Shown here: piece by piece, positions 36,856 through 46,051 of the stretch | Numbering within the stretch: position 1 is the first letter of the stretch | Layout of the letters: every line of letters begins with the position of its first letter | NCBI GenBank assembly: GCA_947488765.1 | Contig: CANLAE010000001.1 | Span: 186,001-250,000, forward strand | Length of the DNA: 64,000 nucleotides | Source of the DNA: Chitinophagaceae bacterium | Lineage (GTDB): Bacteria > Bacteroidota > Bacteroidia > Chitinophagales > Chitinophagaceae | Reading direction: 5' to 3' | Made by a program: the position numbers and the translations under genes | Notes under the pieces: model-generated | What the model was told of the DNA's origin: nothing | What the model saw: only the letters and a program-made list of their open reading frames with translations | Databases searched by the model: none

Positions 36856-37512
36856 CTAATGACCCAAAGGTTTATGAAATACCAAACTCCAGATTAATAC
36901 TGCCCCAAACCCTATAAGTATTAATCCTGAAATTTTATTGATGATAAGAATATTGCGTGTTGTTAGTTTATCTCTGATTTTTCCGGCTAATAATACTTTG
37001 GCAACATCGGCTGTTAATACAAAAAGAAGACACACAATAAATACTGTATAAATAAAAGCCAACGGATTCATCTGGGTTTCGGCTTGTGCATGAATTTTTG
37101 CAGTTGCCGCCAACCAAAAAATAAATACGGCAGGGTTTAATGTATTCATTAAAAAACCTGAAATATAAATTCCCAATAATTCTCTTTTTCTAAACTGTTT
37201 GGGTACGTTTGAAACTTCATTTGCAACAGTAGCTTTTTTAAAAAACAAAGTATAAATACCGACCGCGATTAAAAAAATACTACCCGCTACTCCAATGGTT
37301 ACTTTGTTATCTATTGCTTTTTGAAAAACAGTATTTAATAAATTACATACCAAAACAATTGCAACATCGCTTGATGAAACCCCTGCTACAAAAGCATATC
37401 CGCCCTTGCGACCATTTGTGATACTTTGTTTGATAATGGCAAAAATTACCGGTCCTACCGAAATGGCAAGAAAAACACCCAAGGTTAAACCGCTGATAAT
37501 TGCTTCTATCAT
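36856..37512 (-). CDS. LysE/RhtB family exporter
   Basis: This 218-residue inner-membrane protein has about six hydrophobic segments. The N-terminus GLTLGVFLAISVGPVIFAIIKQSITNGRKGGYAFVAG (in pieces: SVGPVIFAII, NGRKGGYAFVAG) is the LysE signature. It is followed by an FLMNTLNPAVFIFWLAA helix with the conserved Asn-Pro pair. The family exports amino acids or related small molecules using the proton gradient; the substrate is unknown. It lies 47 bp before rnpA on the same strand. Confidence 0.88.
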   Translation of the reverse strand: MIEAIISGLTLGVFLAISVGPVIFAIIKQSITNGRKGGYAFVAGVSSSDVAIVLVCNLLNTVFQKAIDNKVTIGVAGSIFLIAVGIYTLFFKKATVANEVSNVPKQFRKRELLGIYISGFLMNTLNPAVFIFWLAATAKIHAQAETQMNPLAFIYTVFIVCLLFVLTADVAKVLLAGKIRDKLTTRNILIINKISGLILIGFGAVLIWSLVFHKPLGH

Positions 37513-37567
37513 TTAGATTAAAAAAGTAATTACTAAAAAATGTGTGGCTGTTTTTAGCAATCTTAAG

Positions 37568-39091
37568 TTAATTATTTTTTTTTAAAAATGTCTGCCAATC
37601 CTTTAGCATTTCTCCTTTTAACACCCTTGGAAATTTATGCTGACTGCCTATTTTTCCTTTTGATTTCATGAAATTTAAAAATTGTTCTTCCGACAAAACA
37701 TCTAAAAAAACTTCTTTCAATGCACTCTTTCTTTCTACCGCATAATCATCATTCAATGCATTGATTTTATTGTCAATCAATATTTTTAATTGCTCTTTAT
37801 CTAAAGTATCATTACAAGCAACGTACCAATGATGTGCAAAAAAATTGCCGAAAGGAACACCCGCAACTGTAAACTCCGGAATCGAAATATTTAATTCTCT
37901 GCTTGCTTCTTCTACAGCTTTATTCATATTCTCCACGCTCAAATGTTCGCCTACCAAACTTAAAAAATGTTTGGTTCTTCCGGTGATAACAATCTCACAT
38001 TCTTCTTTGTTTACAAAACGAATCGTATCGCCAATAAGGTATCGCCAAGTGCCACCAGATGTGCTGATTAATAATGCATAATCTTTGTTCTCTTCCACTT
38101 CGTGTATCATCAATGATTTTGGATTTTGAATCATCTCGCCATCTGCATCAAAATTTTTATCATCAAAAGGAACAAACTCTAAAAATATATGCTGGCTTGT
38201 AACCAACTTCATTGATTTAGAATTTTGCTTATTTTGATAAGCAATGAATCCCTCACTTGCAAGGTAGGTTTCAATGTAGTTAATTGGTTTGCCCAATAGT
38301 TTTTCAAAACCAATTTTGTAGGGTTCAAAACTTACACCACCATGCACATAAAATGCAAAGTTGGGCCACATTTCATGTATGTTGTTGAGCTTGTATTTTT
38401 TGATAATCATTTCTACTAGCATTTGAATCCATGCTGGAACACCTGCAATAAAACCAATATCCCATTGCGGTGCTTTTTCTACAATTTCTTCTAGTTTTTT
38501 ATTCCAGTCTTTTTGCTTTGCAATTTTTTTACCCGGCTTATAAAAAGGCTGAAACCAAAACGGCGCTTTCTTTTGGGAGATGCCGCTTAAATCACCTGCA
38601 TAATAATCCGAATTTTTTTGTAAATCGGTACTGCCACCCAGGGTAAGCCAGCCTTTACTTAAAGAGACAAAAGGCACATCTTCATAATTGCGTAGACTGA
38701 GCAATTGTTTAATCATTACCATTTTATTACCGCGCAATAAATCGTTGGTAATTGGAATGTATTTGCTTGCAGCTTCGCTTGTACCCGAAGAAAGTGCGTA
38801 ATATTTAATTTTTCCGGGCCAGCAAATATCTGCATTGCCCTCAATTGTTTTATGCCACCATTTTTGGTATATGCTGTTGTAATTAAAAGTGGGAACTAAT
38901 TCTTGAAATTTTTTACCTGGATGATTGCTCATCAAAATTTCATCAAACTTATATTGTTGTCCAAATTCGGTAAATCTTGCTTTACGCAACAATTTCTTCA
39001 ACACTTTCAATTGTTGTCTTCTGGGATTGTTTTCAGGCAAACCCAATGCTTTTGTAATTGTTTTTGGAAGCTTGATGTCTATAATTGGCAT
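37568..39091 (-). CDS. GH3-like acyl-adenylate/thioester family protein
   Basis: This 507-residue protein belongs to the GH3 family, the adenylating enzymes known in plants as auxin and jasmonate amino acid conjugases. Conserved blocks are visible: YYALSSGTSEAASKYIPIT for the phosphate loop, the WPNFAFYVHGGVSFEPY region, and YRYLIGDTIRFV with TGRTKHFLSLVGEHLS for the nucleotide-binding C-lobe. Bacterial members are common in Bacteroidota, and their substrates are not established. It is cytoplasmic with no signal peptide. It lies 55 bp before the LysE gene and 74 bp after the glycosyltransferase, all on the minus strand. Confidence 0.85.
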   Translation of the reverse strand: MPIIDIKLPKTITKALGLPENNPRRQQLKVLKKLLRKARFTEFGQQYKFDEILMSNHPGKKFQELVPTFNYNSIYQKWWHKTIEGNADICWPGKIKYYALSSGTSEAASKYIPITNDLLRGNKMVMIKQLLSLRNYEDVPFVSLSKGWLTLGGSTDLQKNSDYYAGDLSGISQKKAPFWFQPFYKPGKKIAKQKDWNKKLEEIVEKAPQWDIGFIAGVPAWIQMLVEMIIKKYKLNNIHEMWPNFAFYVHGGVSFEPYKIGFEKLLGKPINYIETYLASEGFIAYQNKQNSKSMKLVTSQHIFLEFVPFDDKNFDADGEMIQNPKSLMIHEVEENKDYALLISTSGGTWRYLIGDTIRFVNKEECEIVITGRTKHFLSLVGEHLSVENMNKAVEEASRELNISIPEFTVAGVPFGNFFAHHWYVACNDTLDKEQLKILIDNKINALNDDYAVERKSALKEVFLDVLSEEQFLNFMKSKGKIGSQHKFPRVLKGEMLKDWQTFLKKNN

Positions 39092-39165
39092 CGGCTACAA
39101 TATCTTTTGGTTAAGAATCATTCGGTTCAATATGAACTTCAAAAGTAAGCGTATAAAAGAAACTA

Positions 39166-41115
39166 TCAGCTACCTAAATTTTTGTACTGTTGTACTATGG
39201 TTTTAAAGTCCTGCATCCAGTCATAATCCCTTGCATAAATCATATCTAGTTTTTGCAAATTTTCTGATTTCATTTTCTCACGAGCAGCAAGGGGTAAATA
39301 GGTGTGGTTGAGAAAAGAAGGTTTTAAAGTAGGTAACATTTGATTGGAAAAAATATAGCCAACCCATGTTTGTTTTCCCAACAAAACACAGTAAGCTCTT
39401 GACAATACGATATAGCCTTTTTTTAAGAGCAATAAATGAATGGGAAATGAGATAAAAATAAGCAAAGAAAAAACAACATCTAGTAATCGCTTCATTCGTT
39501 TTTGATAAGGTTGTGCAATTTGGTAAAACCCTTCTGCAGTAAGTGTTTCGCCAGTAGTAGTTTTGCTGTCGCTGCTGATAATACTTTGTGAAATTCTCCC
39601 TTTGAATTTAAAATAAACCCCTTTGGGTAATGTTTGAATTTGTTGCAAAACTTCGCTGTAGGAAAGCTGACCGATACAAAATATTATTTCTTTAATGCGA
39701 TAATTTTTAATGAGAGTTTCTATCAGAGTAATAGGTCCAATTGCTTGGTCATCATCACCATTAATTTTAATACGACCCAAAACACGTTCTTGTAAATCGG
39801 CTTGTTGTAACAAATCCATCGTTTGATTAAATTCATCCAATGAACCTATAATTACCGTTTGCTGAAATTTTTTCTCTTCATCTGTTTCTTTAATCCAATT
39901 CAATTGTAAAAGAAACCATCGAACCAATGTAATTGCCAATCCTGCAGCAAAACCACCAATTAAAATTACGCCACGGGAAAACCGATACTGTTCGGGCAAC
40001 AAAGAATAGACTGCCAATAATATAATAATCGCTGAAAAGCTAGCCAACAAAGCCTTTGAAGGCTTGTATAAATTGTCGTAAATGCCCGAAAGCGCAGCAG
40101 ACAATAAAAAAAGTATTGTGAATCCCGGAATAAAAATTTGTAAAAATTTATCATCGAAATGTTTTCCGTCTCGAACATATTGTACCCAGGTTTTTTCTAC
40201 CAAATGTAAAGAAGAAAAAATGATGATAGAATCAACAATAATCAACCCCCATTTTGTTGCCAGTCCGCTGATGATTGCAATAATTGCTCGAATCCAAATA
40301 GCAATTTTTATTGAAGCTGAAAACACAGTTGCGGTGCTGCTTTTGTAATGTTTGGTTACAAAAATGCTCATTGCCTGATAAAACATTTTTACATAATTCA
40401 GGCTGCCTCTTTTCGTACTTTCTCCTTTAAAATGAATGATAGCACTTTCGGCAAAATAATAATTTTTATACCCTGCTTGTTGAATGCGATAACTCAAATC
40501 AACATCTTCACCGTACATAAAAAAAACTTCGTCAAACCCTTGGGTAGCTTCAATAATTTCTTTTCGAACCATCATAAATGCACCTGCCAAAACATCTACT
40601 TCATGGTTTTTATTTTCATCTAAATAGCCTAATGCATATTTATTAAAAACGGCAGAATTGGGAAATAATTTTGCCAGTCCTACCAACTTAAAAAATGCAG
40701 TCATCGGTGTGGGAAATGATCGTTTGCTCTCAGGTAAAAAATTACCACTGCCATCCAACATTCTGATGCCCAATGCTCCGCAATCATTGTTTTTTTCAAA
40801 AAAAGAAATACATTTTGTAAAGCAATCTTCGGGTACAATTGTATCGGGATTTAAAAATAAAACATAGTCTCCTTTTGCAATTGTCAATCCCTGATTATTG
40901 GCTTTTCCAAATCCTACATTTTCATTATTTGCAATAAATTGAACAAAGGGAAATCTTTCCTGCAAATAAGTAATACTTCCATCAGTAGAATGATTGTCTA
41001 CTACAATTACTTCTGCTTGTAAAGATGCAATTGCACTTTCTACAGAACAAAGACATTGCTCCAGAAAGTACTTAACATTATAATTTACTATGATAATAGA
41101 TAATTGCAAGGACAA
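39166..41115 (-). CDS. GT2 glycosyltransferase fused to a shortened polyprenyl sugar-transferase module
   Basis: This 649-residue protein has two parts. Residues 1-240 are a family 2 glycosyltransferase (VVDNHSTDGS at 38-47, the donor motif NPDT at 89-92, and GEDVDLSYR at 202-210). Residues about 265-405 hold four membrane helices. About 418-505 is a Rossmann-like region (VIIGSLDEFNQTM), and 537-642 resembles the ends of a bacterial sugar transferase: QKRMKRLLDVVFSLLIF, then GKQTWVGYIFS and YARDYDWMQDFKTI. The catalytic centre of such transferases, normally a longer segment with KFRSM, is absent. So only the GT2 part is likely catalytic. It probably acts on a lipid-linked surface glycan. Confidence 0.82.
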   Translation of the reverse strand: MSLQLSIIIVNYNVKYFLEQCLCSVESAIASLQAEVIVVDNHSTDGSITYLQERFPFVQFIANNENVGFGKANNQGLTIAKGDYVLFLNPDTIVPEDCFTKCISFFEKNNDCGALGIRMLDGSGNFLPESKRSFPTPMTAFFKLVGLAKLFPNSAVFNKYALGYLDENKNHEVDVLAGAFMMVRKEIIEATQGFDEVFFMYGEDVDLSYRIQQAGYKNYYFAESAIIHFKGESTKRGSLNYVKMFYQAMSIFVTKHYKSSTATVFSASIKIAIWIRAIIAIISGLATKWGLIIVDSIIIFSSLHLVEKTWVQYVRDGKHFDDKFLQIFIPGFTILFLLSAALSGIYDNLYKPSKALLASFSAIIILLAVYSLLPEQYRFSRGVILIGGFAAGLAITLVRWFLLQLNWIKETDEEKKFQQTVIIGSLDEFNQTMDLLQQADLQERVLGRIKINGDDDQAIGPITLIETLIKNYRIKEIIFCIGQLSYSEVLQQIQTLPKGVYFKFKGRISQSIISSDSKTTTGETLTAEGFYQIAQPYQKRMKRLLDVVFSLLIFISFPIHLLLLKKGYIVLSRAYCVLLGKQTWVGYIFSNQMLPTLKPSFLNHTYLPLAAREKMKSENLQKLDMIYARDYDWMQDFKTIVQQYKNLGS

Positions 41116-41189
41116 GTTTATAATCTACGAAGTAATCATTTTAACAAGATACCTCCAAATCATTTCATTTTTTTACTTAGGCTCTAGTT

Positions 41190-41197
41190 TATATTTG
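41190..41197 (+). promoter_or_regulatory. TAnnTTTG box directly before the inositol monophosphatase-family gene
   Basis: TATATTTG is an exact match to TAnnTTTG and ends 4 bp before the ATG at 41202. Used as a −7 element it would give a leaderless or nearly leaderless mRNA. No −33 TTG is at the usual distance. Confidence 0.35.
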
Positions 41198-41201
41198 CGG
41201 T

Positions 41202-41978
41202 ATGCTGAAACAATCACTTTTAAAGGCTACTGCCGCAGCCGGTATTATTTTGCAGGAAAATTTTGATAAAAAATTTACCATCTCCAACAAGGAAGGGATC
41301 AATAATCTGGTAACAGAAATTGATCATAAAAGTGAAGCTGCAATCATTTCCATTATCAAAAATGATTTTCCCGAGCATTTTATTTTGAGTGAAGAAGCGG
41401 GGGAAATAAAACAAGACAGCGAATTCAAATGGATTATTGATCCGATTGATGGCACCGTGAATTATGCCAATGGCATTCCAATTTGTTGTGTTAGTATTGG
41501 TATAGAAAAAGCTGGCAAAATGATTATGGGCGCTGTTTACAACCCATTTATCAATGAATTGTTTTTTGCCGAACTTGGACATGGTGCAAGCATGAATGAG
41601 AAAAAAATTAGTGTAACCGATACCTCTGAATTAGAAAAAAGTTGCTTGGTTACAGGTTTTCCATATACTTATTTAGATGAGCCTAATGGACCACTACAAG
41701 TATTTGAAAAATTTATCAGAAAAGGTGTGCCGGTAAGAAGATTGGGAAGTGCCGCAATTGATTTGTGCTGGGTGGCAGCAGGCAGATTTGATGGATTTTA
41801 TGAGCATAAACTAAGTGCATGGGATAGCGCTGCAGGTTTTATTATTGTAGAAGAAGCAGGTGGAAAAGTAACAGACATGAAAGGCGATTATTACAACCCT
41901 TATCAGCCTGGCATTGTAGCAACAAACGGAAAAATTCATGACGATTTATTGCGCATAGTGCAAGGTGGAAATTTATAA
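41202..41978 (+). CDS. suhB: Inositol-1-monophosphatase family protein
   Basis: This 258-residue magnesium-dependent phosphatase has the metal-binding motifs: LSEEAGE, DPIDGTVNYANGIP and the C-terminal WDSAAGFIIVEEAGG. It is probably an inositol-1-phosphatase, but the family also includes fructose-1,6-bisphosphatase, histidinol-phosphatase and 3',5'-bisphosphate nucleotidase (CysQ). The absence of a sulfate-assimilation neighbourhood and the GTVNYANG loop favour the SuhB/IMPase group. It is divergent from the glycosyltransferase and 55 bp upstream of thiL on the same strand. Confidence 0.87.
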   Translation: MLKQSLLKATAAAGIILQENFDKKFTISNKEGINNLVTEIDHKSEAAIISIIKNDFPEHFILSEEAGEIKQDSEFKWIIDPIDGTVNYANGIPICCVSIGIEKAGKMIMGAVYNPFINELFFAELGHGASMNEKKISVTDTSELEKSCLVTGFPYTYLDEPNGPLQVFEKFIRKGVPVRRLGSAAIDLCWVAAGRFDGFYEHKLSAWDSAAGFIIVEEAGGKVTDMKGDYYNPYQPGIVATNGKIHDDLLRIVQGGNL

Positions 41979-41992
41979 ATTGAATATTTAAC

Positions 41993-42013
41993 AGCTCAAA
42001 AAAATATTGAGCT
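41993..42013 (+). promoter_or_regulatory. Hairpin in the suhB-thiL gap
   Basis: The 7-bp inverted repeat AGCTCAA / TTGAGCT has a 7-nt A/T loop, between the suhB stop and the thiL start. It has no trailing T run, so it is not a clear terminator and may be an RNA processing or stability element. Confidence 0.35.
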
Positions 42014-42033
42014 AATGCAATTAATACATAACA

Positions 42034-43071
42034 ATGGAAGAAATACAACGTACAGAAATAGCAACACTTGGTGAATTTGGTTTGATAGATCACCTCACCA
42101 AAAACTTTGAAATTAAAAACGCCTCAACAATTGTAAGTGTTGGCGATGATGCTGCGGTAATAGATCATTTTGGAAAACAAACGGTTGTAACAACTGATAT
42201 GCTGTTGGAGGGCGTTCATTTTGATTTGATGTACACACCTTTAAAACATTTGGGTTATAAAAGTGTGGTAGTGAACCTGAGTGATATTTATGCAATGAAT
42301 GCAACGCCTACGCAAATAACAATCAGCATTGCTTTTAGTAACAGATTTAGTGTAGAATCTTTGGATGAATTTTATGAAGGTGTTTATGCTGCTTGTGAAA
42401 AATATGGCGTGGATTTGGTAGGCGGAGATACCTCATCTTCTTTAAAAGGATTTGTAATTTCGGTAACTGCTATTGGCGAAGTAACGCCTGATAAACAGGT
42501 ATTACGTAGTACAGCACAATCGGGTGATTTAATATGTGTAAGTGGAGATGTTGGCGGTGCTTTTTTAGGACTTACCATTATGGAAAGAGAAAAGAAAATT
42601 TATCTTGAAAACCCGAAGGTTCAACCTGACCTTGAAGGTGAAGACTATATCGTTGGGAGATTGCTGAAACCAGAAGCAAGAAAAGATATCATTGAGTTTT
42701 TTGCAAACAACAATATCACACCTACTAGTATGATGGATGTGAGTGATGGAATTAGCAGTGAAGTATTGCATTTGTGCAAACAAAGCAATCTTGGTTGCAG
42801 AGTGTATGAAGAAAAATTACCGATACATGATGATGCCCGCATGGCTGCATTTAAGTTTGGTTTAGACCCAACTGTTTGTGCATTGAATGGCGGAGAAGAT
42901 TATGAGTTGATATTTACTTTGAAACAAGAAGACTACGATAAAATCACTTTGAATGAAGAAATCAGCGTAATTGGCTATATGGCTGATATTGAAGAAGGCT
43001 GCAAATTTTTAACCAAAGGTGGTAATACGCATCCGATTACTGCACAGGGTTGGAATGCGTTTACTAAATAG
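42034..43071 (+). CDS. thiL: Thiamine-monophosphate kinase
   Basis: This 345-residue AIR-synthase-fold kinase makes thiamine diphosphate from the monophosphate using ATP. The metal- and phosphate-binding motifs are present: VGDDAAVI, TTDMLLEGVHFD, GGDTSSS and MMDVSDGISSE. The length is typical. No other thiamine gene or TPP riboswitch is nearby. It shares a strand with the upstream suhB and is convergent with nagA, 24 bp away. Confidence 0.95.
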   Translation: MEEIQRTEIATLGEFGLIDHLTKNFEIKNASTIVSVGDDAAVIDHFGKQTVVTTDMLLEGVHFDLMYTPLKHLGYKSVVVNLSDIYAMNATPTQITISIAFSNRFSVESLDEFYEGVYAACEKYGVDLVGGDTSSSLKGFVISVTAIGEVTPDKQVLRSTAQSGDLICVSGDVGGAFLGLTIMEREKKIYLENPKVQPDLEGEDYIVGRLLKPEARKDIIEFFANNNITPTSMMDVSDGISSEVLHLCKQSNLGCRVYEEKLPIHDDARMAAFKFGLDPTVCALNGGEDYELIFTLKQEDYDKITLNEEISVIGYMADIEEGCKFLTKGGNTHPITAQGWNAFTK

Positions 43072-43095
43072 CAATTAAGATTGGCTGGGAGGACA

Positions 43096-44160
43096 TTACT
43101 CCCAGTATGTAAATGCTGCCTGAAATCCTTTTTCAATTTTTCCAAGTTGTTGGTCCAAACCTAATACCATAGCGGGATACAAGCTGCACATTCTAATTGC
43201 TTCTTCTATTTCAATACTACAATAATTTACCAGATTAGTTACTGCTTTTTCCATGGTTAATGCGCTGCCGCTTAATATAAAATTGCTTTCGTATTTATCG
43301 CCCATCAAAGTATGTTGGTAATGTCCTTCTGTGGTATGTGTAACGGCATCTGTAATGACAAACAATCTGTTACCCATCATTCTTTTAGCAATTTTGATAG
43401 CAGCAAAATTTACATGGTATCCATCGGGAATAATACTAGCCATTACCTCACGATGATTGAATGCAGCACCAACCATTCCAGGTTCCCGATGCTGTAAACC
43501 ACTCATAGCATTGTATAAATGTGTAACCGTTGTAATCCCATTGTTAAAACTATTTATTGCTTGTTCGTAAGTAGCATTGCTATGTCCCGCAGAAATTACA
43601 ATTCCATAGCTTTTTATTAAATGAATAATGGCTGAATCACAAACTTCAGGAGCCAATGTAATCATCTTAATCACTCCTTTTCCGTATTCCAGTAGTTGTA
43701 AAACTTCTTCTTTTTTCGGCGAATGAATTAATGATTCAATATGTGCTCCTCTTTTTGATGAATGTATCCACGGACCTTCAATATGCAATCCCAAACAACC
43801 TTTGCCACCTTGTTGCCAGTATGTTTTAACTGCATCAATACAATCATACATTACTTGATAAGTATTGGTACCAATTGTTGGTAAATAAAAAGCTGTTTTG
43901 CCTGAAATACAGTATTTATAAAGCTTTTGCAAAGTTTCTGTATCCGGATAAATAGAAAACAACCGATTGGATGCGCCATAAATTTGCAAATCAATCAATG
44001 CAGGAATTAACGTATGGTATTCCTGATTAGGCTTTTCATTAAGTTGATGAGTAGGTAATAATTCAACAATAAAACCATTTTTTACAACAACAGAAAAATC
44101 ATATAACCAGTTTGTTCCAGTAAAAATTTTTTGTGCTGCATAAATTCCGTCTTGTTTCAT
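43096..44160 (-). CDS. nagA: N-acetylglucosamine-6-phosphate deacetylase
   Basis: This 354-residue amidohydrolase removes acetate from GlcNAc-6-phosphate, feeding amino sugars into glycolysis or cell-wall synthesis. Metal and substrate motifs are visible: HIEGPWIHSSKRGAH (the HxEGP motif), SAGHSNATYEQA, VTHLYNAMSGL and the catalytic VITDAV. It is somewhat shorter than E. coli NagA (382), chiefly at the N-terminus. nagB is not next to it. It is 19 bp after the nitrilase gene on the same strand. Confidence 0.92.
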   Translation of the reverse strand: MKQDGIYAAQKIFTGTNWLYDFSVVVKNGFIVELLPTHQLNEKPNQEYHTLIPALIDLQIYGASNRLFSIYPDTETLQKLYKYCISGKTAFYLPTIGTNTYQVMYDCIDAVKTYWQQGGKGCLGLHIEGPWIHSSKRGAHIESLIHSPKKEEVLQLLEYGKGVIKMITLAPEVCDSAIIHLIKSYGIVISAGHSNATYEQAINSFNNGITTVTHLYNAMSGLQHREPGMVGAAFNHREVMASIIPDGYHVNFAAIKIAKRMMGNRLFVITDAVTHTTEGHYQHTLMGDKYESNFILSGSALTMEKAVTNLVNYCSIEIEEAIRMCSLYPAMVLGLDQQLGKIEKGFQAAFTYWE

Positions 44161-44179
44161 GGCTCAATTTTTTTCATGG

Positions 44180-44977
44180 TTACATTGCCAAAATTGTAAA
44201 ATCATCTGCATCATGTAAAAAAGGAAATTTATTTCTTGTTTGCTGCAAACTTTCTTTGTGAAGTGTAATGGTAAAAACAGTTTCATCATCTGCCTGATGA
44301 AACAATACTTCTCCCAATGCATCTATTACCATACTATCTCCACTATGGTATATTTTATTGCCATCATTCCCCACTCTGTTTACACCAATTACATAAGCCT
44401 GATTTTCTATGGCTCTTGCGGTAAGCAATGTTTTCCAGGCATGTGCTCTTCGTTGTGGCCAATTAGCTACATACAATAAAATATCAAACTCGGGTTCATC
44501 GTTTTGTTGCTGCTGTCTTGCCCAAATTGGAAAACGCAAATCGTAACAAATTTGTAAATTAATTCTCCAGCCTTTTACACTTGCAATCAATCTTTTATTG
44601 CCCGATGAATAGTGTTTCTCTTCCTGAGCAAAAGAGAACAAATGTTTTTTATCATAATAGCCCAATTGCCCGTTGGGCAACATCCAAATTAAACGGTTGT
44701 AATAATTTCCATTTTCTTCAATCATCATACTTCCGGTAAGAATTACTTTTTTTTCGGTGGCAATTTTTCGCATCCAGCTTACAGAATTTCCATCCATCGT
44801 TTCGACCAATTCTTTTGGTTTCATACTAAAACCGGTAGTAAACATTTCAGGTAAAATAATTATTTCAGTGGGTTGATTGATGCTATTGATTTTTGCTTCT
44901 AACATAGTAAGATTAGCAGCTTTATCTTCCCAAAATAAATTGGTTTGAATAAGGGTTATTGTTAAGGGTGCATTCAT
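44180..44977 (-). CDS. Nitrilase-superfamily omega-amidase (YafV/NIT2-like)
   Basis: This 265-residue carbon-nitrogen hydrolase has the Glu-Lys-Cys triad in the usual contexts: ILPEMFTTGFSM (Glu near 45), YYDKKHLFSFAQEE (Lys near 115) and INLQICYDLRFPIWAR (Cys near 148). The ARQQQ-to-YVANWPQRRAHAW segment and TARAIENQAYVIGVNRVG resemble YafV, which hydrolyses 2-oxoglutaramate or related amides. The ATG at 44977 gives the full nitrilase fold. It lies between the LpxR-like gene and nagA, with short gaps suggesting one unit. Confidence 0.88.
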   Translation of the reverse strand: MNAPLTITLIQTNLFWEDKAANLTMLEAKINSINQPTEIIILPEMFTTGFSMKPKELVETMDGNSVSWMRKIATEKKVILTGSMMIEENGNYYNRLIWMLPNGQLGYYDKKHLFSFAQEEKHYSSGNKRLIASVKGWRINLQICYDLRFPIWARQQQQNDEPEFDILLYVANWPQRRAHAWKTLLTARAIENQAYVIGVNRVGNDGNKIYHSGDSMVIDALGEVLFHQADDETVFTITLHKESLQQTRNKFPFLHDADDFTILAM

Positions 44978-45001
44978 ATGATGAAGTTACTTTTTTAGTT
45001 T

Positions 45002-46051
45002 TTAATAACTGTAACCAATTTGTAAACGGATATAACTGCCTGGGTTTCGTTGAGTTGTTGCTTCTTGTGATTGAAGCACCATTTCAAAACGTCCTTGCCA
45101 CCTTCTTGTTGCGTAGAGCATTCCTAATTTTTGTTGAAATACGAATGCTTTTGGTGTTGCGGTAAATACAGTTGTATCTTTTGGTTGATTGAATAAATTA
45201 CCCTGTAGCGTTACGTTGTATCCTTGCAGGGTTAACTGCGGATAAGCGTAAACGAAAAATTCTTTTTTCAAAAATTCCGATTCTTTTTTGCTGCTTATTC
45301 TTGCATTGAATAAAACACTGTTTTCGTTTTTTTCAAACACACCCATACAGAAATAAGCACCTGCTTTTGCATTGATAAAAAAATTACCAAATGTAGCTTC
45401 AGCAATAGGAACAATTTTAAACAATTGATATTGTTTGTCGGAAGATGCCATGGTACTTGCATATCTTGCTGTAACATTCATACCAAAAGAATTGGGAATT
45501 TGCATTGCCCAATATTTAAAATTATTAACCCCAATATTTCCATGATACCAAGATTGAAATTGTTCGCCAAGTGACCATTTGCCGGTAACGCCAGCCTCAA
45601 TATCATAGCCTAACAATTGATTGGAATTGATAAATTTCTCTCTGGTATATTTTGTAAATAAATAGCCGCAATAAGGTCTATCTGCATCTTCTAATTGACG
45701 AATAATAGAAAGGCGGTCTCTGCTATTGTACAATGCCTGTCCGACTTCTATTCGTTTGATAATTTTTAAATTCTTTTTATCAAAAGCTTTACTGAACTGA
45801 AAAAATATTCCATTTGTATAATAACCATCTTTTGAGGTAAACAAGTACGCATCATTGTCTGTTGTAATAGTAAAAGTATTTTTATAAACTTTATTGATTT
45901 GTGCTTTACATGTACTTACAAGAAGACTAAAAAATAAAATAAATAAATATTTTATACTGAATAATTCATGAAAATATACTTTACAATTGTTTTGTAATTT
46001 TTCTGCATAAATATGTTCGAGTAGTTTTTTATTTAGACTGGATATTTGCAA
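45002..46051 (-). CDS. LpxR-like lipid A deacylase (DUF2219) family protein
   Basis: This 349-residue outer-membrane-type protein resembles LpxR, the calcium-dependent lipid A 3'-O-deacylase. The N-terminal strand FTITTDNDAYLF carries the Asn-Asp pair, YYTNGIFFQFS gives the Tyr-Thr-Asn block, DADRPYCGYLF is a family landmark, and LGEQFQSWYHG followed by YWAMQI places the probable catalytic His. A hydrophobic segment (YLFILFFSLLVSTCKAQ) is the signal sequence. The only in-frame standard start is a TTG at 46051, which overlaps recX by 23 bp and leaves an unusually long leader before the signal core, so the start is uncertain. Lipid A remodelling is inferred from homology. Confidence 0.78.
   Translation of the reverse strand: MQISSLNKKLLEHIYAEKLQNNCKVYFHELFSIKYLFILFFSLLVSTCKAQINKVYKNTFTITTDNDAYLFTSKDGYYTNGIFFQFSKAFDKKNLKIIKRIEVGQALYNSRDRLSIIRQLEDADRPYCGYLFTKYTREKFINSNQLLGYDIEAGVTGKWSLGEQFQSWYHGNIGVNNFKYWAMQIPNSFGMNVTARYASTMASSDKQYQLFKIVPIAEATFGNFFINAKAGAYFCMGVFEKNENSVLFNARISSKKESEFLKKEFFVYAYPQLTLQGYNVTLQGNLFNQPKDTTVFTATPKAFVFQQKLGMLYATRRWQGRFEMVLQSQEATTQRNPGSYIRLQIGYSY

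Noticed and set aside
41979-42033. TPP riboswitch before thiL
   Set aside because: The gap is only 55 bp and contains a simple 7-bp hairpin. The conserved CUGAGA and related segments of the THI element are absent.
43085-43105. CTGGGAG/CTCCCAG hairpin as a thiL-nagA terminator
   Set aside because: The stem is only 7 bp, has no T tract, and overlaps the last codons of nagA, so it may be a coding coincidence.
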